Source: 66-474 sp035281745
GTDB taxonomy: Bacteria > Pseudomonadota > Gammaproteobacteria > Xanthomonadales > Rhodanobacteraceae
Direction: 5' to 3'
DNA length: 64,000 nt
Assembly (NCBI GenBank): GCA_035281745.1
Contig: DATEDI010000040.1
Coordinates: 62,001-126,000, forward strand
Of the stretch, positions 59,159 to 64,000 are shown one piece after another. Made by a program: the position numbers and the translations under genes. The first letter of the stretch is position 1. Every line of letters starts with the position of its first letter. The notes beneath the pieces are model-generated. The model saw nothing but the letters and a program-made list of their open reading frames with translations, did not search any database and was not told the DNA's origin.

Positions 59159-59206
59159 AACACCAGAATGGATATCCACGCCCCGGCTTTTCATGACAGC
59201 CGCAAC
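59159..59206 (-). repeat. CAGGCCATGG dispersed repeat, copy F (diverged)
   Basis: On the plus strand it reads AACACCAGAATGGATATCC, ACGCCCCGGCTTTTCATGAC and AGCCGCAACG, matching the ends of the family more than its core. It lies in the 143-base gap before kynU. Confidence 0.5.
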
Positions 59207-59234
59207 GATCGCGGCTAAAGGCTCACGTTTCACC

Positions 59235-60521
59235 ATGTCGCATTCTTCAGATTTTCGCGCGGACGCCGAATGGGTGCGTACGCAGGACGACGGCGATCCG
59301 CTGCGCGGCTTCCGCAATGAATTCCTGATTCCGCCATACGCCGGTGGCGAACAAACCTATCTGGTCGGCAATTCGCTCGGCCTGCAGCCACGCGGCGTCA
59401 GTCAGGCGTTGCTCGACGAACTGGACGACTGGGCGCGGCTGGGCGTGGAGGGTCACCTGCACGCGCGGCATCCGTGGTTGCCGTATCACGTGGAAGTGCG
59501 CGAGGGCCTTGCCGAAGTGGTCGGCGCCGAGCCCATCGAAGTGGTGGCGATGAATTCGCTTACCGTGAACCTGCATTTGTTGATGGTGAGCTTCTACCAC
59601 CCGACGCCGGAGCGCCACGCGATCCTGATCGAACGCCACGCCTTTCCGTCTGACCGCGACCTCGCCGCCTCGCAAATCCGCTTCCACGGCTACGATCCGG
59701 CCGCGGCGCTGATCGAGCTGGACGCCGATGAAGCGCGCGGCACGCTTTCGATGGAAGCGATCGAGCGCGCCATCGAGCAGCACGGCCGGCGCATCGCGCT
59801 GGTGCTGCTGCCCGCCGTGCAATACCTGACGGGGCAATCGTTCGACCTGGCTGCGATCACGAAACTGGCGCACGCGCACGGCTGCATGGTCGGCTTCGAT
59901 TGCGCGCATGCGGCCGGCAACATCGACCTGCGCCTGCACGACAGCGATTGCGATTTCGCCGCGTGGTGTTCCTACAAGTATCTCAATTCCGGTCCGGGAG
60001 CGGTGGCCGGCGCGTTCGTGCACGCGCGTCATGCGCACGAGAGGCTTCCGCGTTTCGAAGGATGGTGGGGCCGCAACGAAGCCACGCGCTTCGAGATGCG
60101 GCCCGAATTCGACGCCACGCCCGGCGCCGATGGCTGGCAGTTGTCCAATCCGCCGATCCTTGCACTGGCGCCGCTGCGGGTTTCGCTGGACCTGTTCCAT
60201 CGCGCGGACATGTTCCGCCTGCGCGAGAAGTCGCGGCGACTCACGGGCTATCTGGAATGGCTGATCGAATCACAACTGCACGACACACTGGAAATCCTCA
60301 CGCCCGTTGAACCTGGCCGTCGCGGCGCGCAGCTTTCCCTACGCGTGCGCGCCGGGCGCGACGCGGGCAAATCGCTGTTCGAGCATCTGGTCGCGCAAGG
60401 CATATTGGGCGACTGGCGCGAACCGGACGTGATGCGCATCGCGCCCGCGCCGCTCTACAACAGCTTCGCCGATTGCCTGCGCTATGCCGACGCCGTGCGG
60501 ATATGGCGTGACGCCCGATGA
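59235..60521 (+). CDS. kynU: Kynureninase
   Basis: A 428-residue PLP enzyme that cleaves kynurenine or 3-hydroxykynurenine to anthranilate or 3-hydroxyanthranilate and alanine. It has YLVGNSLGLQPRGV near residue 43, NSLTVNLHLLMVSFY, LPAVQYLTGQSFD, FDCAHAAGNIDLRLHD and the PLP lysine Lys248 in CSYKYLNSGPG. The C-terminal substrate region RRGAQLSLRV is intact. It is followed four bases later by kmo, so the two are co-transcribed. Together with kmo this favours 3-hydroxykynurenine as the main substrate. Confidence 0.96.
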   Translation: MSHSSDFRADAEWVRTQDDGDPLRGFRNEFLIPPYAGGEQTYLVGNSLGLQPRGVSQALLDELDDWARLGVEGHLHARHPWLPYHVEVREGLAEVVGAEPIEVVAMNSLTVNLHLLMVSFYHPTPERHAILIERHAFPSDRDLAASQIRFHGYDPAAALIELDADEARGTLSMEAIERAIEQHGRRIALVLLPAVQYLTGQSFDLAAITKLAHAHGCMVGFDCAHAAGNIDLRLHDSDCDFAAWCSYKYLNSGPGAVAGAFVHARHAHERLPRFEGWWGRNEATRFEMRPEFDATPGADGWQLSNPPILALAPLRVSLDLFHRADMFRLREKSRRLTGYLEWLIESQLHDTLEILTPVEPGRRGAQLSLRVRAGRDAGKSLFEHLVAQGILGDWREPDVMRIAPAPLYNSFADCLRYADAVRIWRDAR

Positions 60522-60525
60522 ATCC

Positions 60526-61932
60526 ATGACCACGAAGCCGCCCATCACTGTCATCGGCGCCGGCCTGGTCGGAGCCTTGCTGGCGACACTGCTTGCCCAG
60601 CGCGGGTTCGCAGTGGAAGTTTTCGAACGCCGACCCGATCCCCGCGTGCGAGGGTTCCTTGGCGGCCGCTCCATCAATCTCGCTTTGGCCGAGCGCGGAC
60701 TGAATGCCTTGCGCGAGGCCGGCTTGGCCAATGACGTGCTCGCGCAGGCGGTGATGATGCGCGGACGCATGGTGCATGCGCTGGATGGCGCGACCAACCT
60801 GCAACGCTACGGCCTCGATGATTCCGAAGTTATCCGCTCGGTGTCGCGCGGCGGCTTGAACATCCTGCTGCTGGACGCCGCCGAACGCGCGGGCGCGCAG
60901 CTCCACTTCGATTCGGCGCTCACCCGCGCCGATTTCGCGACCGGCGCCATCACGCTGGCTGATCACGATGGCGTTGCACGCACGCATCGCGCCGGATTGC
61001 TGTTGGGATGCGACGGCGCCGGCTCCGCATTGCGCGCGGCGATGGCCCGAGCCGCCGAGCTCGGCGAGCGCGTCGAGCCGCTGGGGCACGGTTACAAGGA
61101 ACTCGAAATTCCTGTGCTACCTCCCTCCCCCCGCTCGCGAGGGCAAAGACCCGCGGATGTGGGGAGGGAAATTTTCGCGATCGAACCGAATGCCCTGCAC
61201 ATCTGGCCGCGTGGCCACTACATGTGCATCGCACTGCCCAATACCGAGGGCAATTTCACGGTCACGCTGTTTCTCCCGAACGAAGGGCCGCATCCGAGTT
61301 TCGCGACGCTTCCGGACGCCGTTGCGGCGCGCGCGTTCTTCGAGCAGCAGTTCCCGGATGCGCTGGCATTGATGCCTGCGTTCGACGAAGACTGGAACGC
61401 GCATCCCCTGGGGCAACTGGCGACGCTGTATCTCGACCGCTGGCATGTCGAAGGCCGCGCTCTGCTGCTGGGCGACGCCGCGCACGCGATCGTGCCGTTC
61501 CACGGCCAAGGCATGAACGCAGGCTTCGAGGATGCCGCCGAGCTCGCCGGCCTGCTGCCGGAACAGCCAAACGACACCGCCGCGGTGTTGGCCGAATTCG
61601 AAGCGCGGCGCAAGCCCAACACTGACGCGATCGCCGCGATGTCGCTGGCCAATTACATCGAGATGCGCGACGGCGTGGCCGATCCGCATTACCTGTTGAA
61701 GCGCGAACTGGCGGCGGCGCTGACCGAACGCATTCCCGATCGCTTCATGTCGCGCTACCGGATGGTCAGCTTCACGTCGATTCCGTATGCGACTTGCGTC
61801 GAACGCGACCGCGCGCAAACCGCATGGATGGAATCGCTGCTGGCGGGGCGCGACAGCCTGGACGGTCTCGATCTCGACGCCGTCGCCGCACATGCGCGCC
61901 ACGCGCTGCCCCCGCTACCAGAAGGCGCCTGA
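60526..61932 (+). CDS. kmo: Kynurenine 3-monooxygenase
   Basis: A 468-residue FAD-dependent hydroxylase converting kynurenine to 3-hydroxykynurenine. The FAD fold starts PPITVIGAGLVGALLATLLA. GRSINLALAERG is the family motif near residue 48, and LLGDAAHAIVPFHGQGMNAG near 321 binds FAD. PNALHIWPRG and MSRYRMVSFTSIPYA are also diagnostic. Between YKELEIP and PNALHIWPR there are about 24 residues, where relatives have about half that number. The extra bases form a palindrome at 61122-61169, so an in-frame insertion is likely. It lies in a surface loop before a conserved strand, so activity may be kept. Confidence 0.95.
   Translation: MTTKPPITVIGAGLVGALLATLLAQRGFAVEVFERRPDPRVRGFLGGRSINLALAERGLNALREAGLANDVLAQAVMMRGRMVHALDGATNLQRYGLDDSEVIRSVSRGGLNILLLDAAERAGAQLHFDSALTRADFATGAITLADHDGVARTHRAGLLLGCDGAGSALRAAMARAAELGERVEPLGHGYKELEIPVLPPSPRSRGQRPADVGREIFAIEPNALHIWPRGHYMCIALPNTEGNFTVTLFLPNEGPHPSFATLPDAVAARAFFEQQFPDALALMPAFDEDWNAHPLGQLATLYLDRWHVEGRALLLGDAAHAIVPFHGQGMNAGFEDAAELAGLLPEQPNDTAAVLAEFEARRKPNTDAIAAMSLANYIEMRDGVADPHYLLKRELAAALTERIPDRFMSRYRMVSFTSIPYATCVERDRAQTAWMESLLAGRDSLDGLDLDAVAAHARHALPPLPEGA
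61122..61169. repeat. Palindromic insertion within kmo
   Basis: TCCCTCCCC and its exact complement GGGGAGGGA lie at the ends of a 48-base segment, with CCGC/GCGG inside. It is in frame and encodes part of the Pro/Arg-rich loop PPSPRSRGQRPADVGRE. Its composition (C-run, then G-run) differs from the flanking kmo sequence. Confidence 0.6.
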
Positions 61933-61936
61933 TCAG

Positions 61937-62353
61937 ATGCCGTTGCCCGAATCGATCCGGCGAGCGTGGACCGATACCGATTACCGCGTACGCGTGCCGT
62001 ACGGCGGTTTCGCGAGCATCCGTTGCGGCAAGCCGTTGCCCATGCCGCTGCTGGCGATGCTGCGCCATGCCGACGATCCATGGGGCTACATCACGGCGTG
62101 GAATCCCGCCGGCGTCGCGCTGCCGCTCGCCACCAACAAGATCCGGCAGCGCCGCCTGCGCGATGAACTGAAGGGCGACCGCCAGCGTTTTGTCGGCGGC
62201 ATCGGAGTCGGCCCCGCCGATTGGCGCGAGCCCAGCCTGTTCGTGCCGGGCATGACCTATGCCCAACTGGAGGCCATGGCGCGGCGCTTCGGCCAGCTTG
62301 GCGTGGTGCGCGGGACGGGCGCCGGGCCAGCGGAGTTGCACGAACTGATGTGA
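61937..62353 (+). CDS. DUF3293 family protein
   Basis: A 138-residue cytoplasmic protein of the DUF3293 family, function unknown. The family motif is WGYITAWNPAGVALPLATN near residue 54, with LRDELKGDRQRFVGGIGVG and EPSLFVPGMTYAQLEAMA following. It starts four bases after kmo, so it is the last gene of the kynurenine-branch operon, but no link with that pathway is known. Confidence 0.85.
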   Translation: MPLPESIRRAWTDTDYRVRVPYGGFASIRCGKPLPMPLLAMLRHADDPWGYITAWNPAGVALPLATNKIRQRRLRDELKGDRQRFVGGIGVGPADWREPSLFVPGMTYAQLEAMARRFGQLGVVRGTGAGPAELHELM

Positions 62354-62662
62354 TCGCCGGTTGCGGTTCGCAACCATCGGGCAAACCGGGCTCGGCAGCG
62401 CTCGACGGCAGCTGCCCTTATCGTCGAAAGGCATGGTGCGGCATTCGCCGGAACCTGCTGCGCTCGCACGGGAAGGCTCGTATCCGAGACGCGAACCCAC
62501 CGTCCAGTCCGCGGCGGCTCCGCGTTGGCCAAACCAACCGATGACGACGATGGCCGCGACGAATCACCCGTCTCCCAAGACAGCTTTGCACATGGTTGAC
62601 TCGCAATCGCGACGGTCTCGGGCACTAATGCGCAACACGAACGCATGCAAGAGGAAACCACC
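62354..62662 (+). other. Non-coding interval before the cytochrome gene
   Basis: I see no gene, strong hairpin or repeat family member in these 309 bases. The AGAGGAA ribosome site for the cytochrome gene is at the end, seven bases before its ATG. A TTGACT near 62594 could be a -35 element, but no -10 at proper spacing was found. Confidence 0.4.
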
Positions 62663-64000
62663 ATGTGCACGTATCTCGCAGGTCATGTCCGTGCAAACGT
62701 CACATCACCGTTGCACTGCAAGCGCCACGTGTTGCGCAAGCTGCTGGCAAGCGCCGCGGCATTGATGCTGAGCGGGAGCGCGATGGCGCTTGCCGGGTGC
62801 GGCGGCAATGCCTACGCGGACCAATCTACGGCAACCGAACATCAGGCAGCTGCCGCCGAACAGGCCCATCACCAGCGTGCACTCGTGGCCGAGGGCAAGC
62901 ACATTTTTCGATACGACACCTTCGGGGATGAAAGTTTCTGGACTGACAAGCTGAAGATGAACGACGTCATCCAGATGGAGGTCAGTCCGAAGGTGGCGCT
63001 GGCGGTGGGATTGAAGGTGGACGTCGACGCATTGCCTGCAGCGGTCCAGCAAGGGATCAAAAACGGCACTATCGACCTTGACGACCCGGCCACGACCCTG
63101 GCGCTGCTCAAGCTCAACGCCGTGGTGGGACTCAAGGGAACCGTGCAAGACAGCGACGGCAAAGAAACGCTCACACGGGTGGGTGTCACCTGCGCGCTTT
63201 GCCACTCGACGGTGGACAACGCCTTTGCGTCCGGCATCGGGCATCGCCTCGACGGCTGGCCGAACCGTGACCTGAATCCGGGTGCGATCATCGCGCTCTC
63301 TCCCGCGATTCCCGACACCTACAAGGCCGTGTACAACTCGTGGGGGCCGGGCAAATACGACGCGCGTTTCAACCTGTTCGTGCAGTCAAAAGGCGTTGCG
63401 TTTTTCACGAACGGCCAGAATCCCCCGCAGGACAGGTTCGCCGTGGAGATCCCGCCGGCATACGGCCTGATGGGAATCGACAAGGAAATCTATACGGGCG
63501 ATGGCGACATCCAGCACGAGCCTGTCGGGCCGGTTGCGTACTGGAACCGCTATGTCGCGGTCACGCAGATGGGTGGGCAGGGCACTTTCTCCGATCCACG
63601 CCTGGTCGCGTTGGGCGCAGCCGTGCCTGTCGACAACACCCACGGTGGCGCTCTGCCGGATCTGGTGACGCCTGCGCTGCCGGCACTGCAGGCCTATCAA
63701 CTCTCGCTGGCTGCACCGCGACCGCCGCTCGGATCGTACAACCCCTCGGCGGCTGCGCGCGGCAGACAGGTTTTCTACGGGCAGGGGCAATGTGCGGCCT
63801 GCCACAGCGGGCAAAAATTCACGGACGCCAACATCCGCCTGCACCCACAATCCGCTTCGGCGGCACGGGACACGGATTACGTGTTGCTCAGCGCGACGGG
63901 CAAGTGGCGGACGTCGCCGCTGGCCGGAGCGTGGCAGCATCCGCCCTACTTCCACGATGGATCAGCCGCGACATTGTGGGATGTTGTGAACGCCTACAAC
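62663..64000 (+). CDS. Di-heme cytochrome c lipoprotein, 3' end outside window
   Basis: The frame stays open for all 446 codons to the window edge. After a basic N-terminus comes a hydrophobic segment (KLLASAAALMLSGSAMALAG) ending in the lipobox-like ALAGC, so export and lipid anchoring are likely. Two heme-binding CxxCH motifs are present: CALCH near residue 174 and CAACH near residue 376. WRTSPLAGAWQHPPYFHDGS, near the edge, resembles the distal Met/His region of MauG/cytochrome c peroxidase-like proteins. The long segment between hemes (about 200 residues) and the conserved GPGKYDARFNLFV suggest a specific two-domain family I cannot name. It probably acts in periplasmic electron transfer. 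Confidence 0.85.
   Translation, partial: MCTYLAGHVRANVTSPLHCKRHVLRKLLASAAALMLSGSAMALAGCGGNAYADQSTATEHQAAAAEQAHHQRALVAEGKHIFRYDTFGDESFWTDKLKMNDVIQMEVSPKVALAVGLKVDVDALPAAVQQGIKNGTIDLDDPATTLALLKLNAVVGLKGTVQDSDGKETLTRVGVTCALCHSTVDNAFASGIGHRLDGWPNRDLNPGAIIALSPAIPDTYKAVYNSWGPGKYDARFNLFVQSKGVAFFTNGQNPPQDRFAVEIPPAYGLMGIDKEIYTGDGDIQHEPVGPVAYWNRYVAVTQMGGQGTFSDPRLVALGAAVPVDNTHGGALPDLVTPALPALQAYQLSLAAPRPPLGSYNPSAAARGRQVFYGQGQCAACHSGQKFTDANIRLHPQSASAARDTDYVLLSATGKWRTSPLAGAWQHPPYFHDGSAATLWDVVNAYN

Noticed and set aside
1..64000. Genomic island or prophage
   Set aside because: No integrase, transposase, phage structural gene or tRNA-adjacent direct repeats were seen, and gene order is mostly typical of core chromosome.

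Overview
The window comes from a high-GC gammaproteobacterium, most likely of the order Lysobacterales (Xanthomonadales), family Rhodanobacteraceae or a close relative. The evidence is gene content: secreted S10 and S53 peptidases, rpoE-rseA-degP, divergent rluC/rne, a split-subunit pnt transhydrogenase and kynurenine-pathway genes. There is no rRNA or tRNA gene to confirm this. The region reads as ordinary chromosome. I saw no transposase, integrase, phage gene or CRISPR array. Short palindromic repeats are frequent between genes.

Layout. 1-3.2 kb: tandem S10 serine carboxypeptidase-like genes. 3.2-4.4 kb (-): ECF sigma factor with a four-helix membrane partner. 4.5-9.6 kb: DUF502 membrane protein, RNA cyclic phosphodiesterase ThpR, a beta-CASP metallo-hydrolase and an M13 lipoprotein peptidase. 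9.7-13.4 kb: iron uptake, with a TonB-dependent siderophore receptor behind a likely Fur box and a PiuC-type dioxygenase. 13.5-20.5 kb: rapA, then yajC-secD-secF (-) and a one-domain asparaginase. 20.6-25 kb (-): two secreted S53 peptidases that share an upstream motif at nearly the same distance from their starts. 25.4-32.1 kb: sufT and the transhydrogenase genes. pntAb-pntB is separated from pntAa by about 2.4 kb that holds an opposite-strand ECF sigma cassette. Upstream of pntAa is a 262-base element with nested inverted repeats that could fold over its ribosome binding site.

32.5-37.7 kb: nitroreductase, 5'-3' exonuclease and NUDIX genes overlap end to start. They are followed on the minus strand by a B3-type metallo-beta-lactamase, a TMEM43-like protein, an MBL hydrolase and a remnant of a second copy of that hydrolase. 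37.8-43.7 kb (-): the envelope-stress operon rpoE-rseA-degP, preceded by a GGDEF/EAL protein with a decayed EAL domain and a small hypothetical. 43.7-49.5 kb: a FadB/FadJ-like beta-oxidation enzyme, DUF2058, slyX overlapping ugd, and rluC. 49.5-56.8 kb: rne with a long leader, a NarL/GacA-type regulator, a cysteine-synthase-like enzyme and an FUSC transporter.

56.9-64 kb: a decayed gene, then a kynurenine-branch cluster (amidohydrolase resembling ACMS decarboxylase, a secreted hypothetical, kynU, kmo, DUF3293), and a di-heme cytochrome c lipoprotein cut by the window end.

No unmistakable new multi-gene system was found. The best leads are the nested-stem element before pntAa, the TAGGTTGGGCTG repeat whose first three bases are the stop codon of three genes, the shared S53 upstream motif, and the palindrome inserted in frame in kmo.
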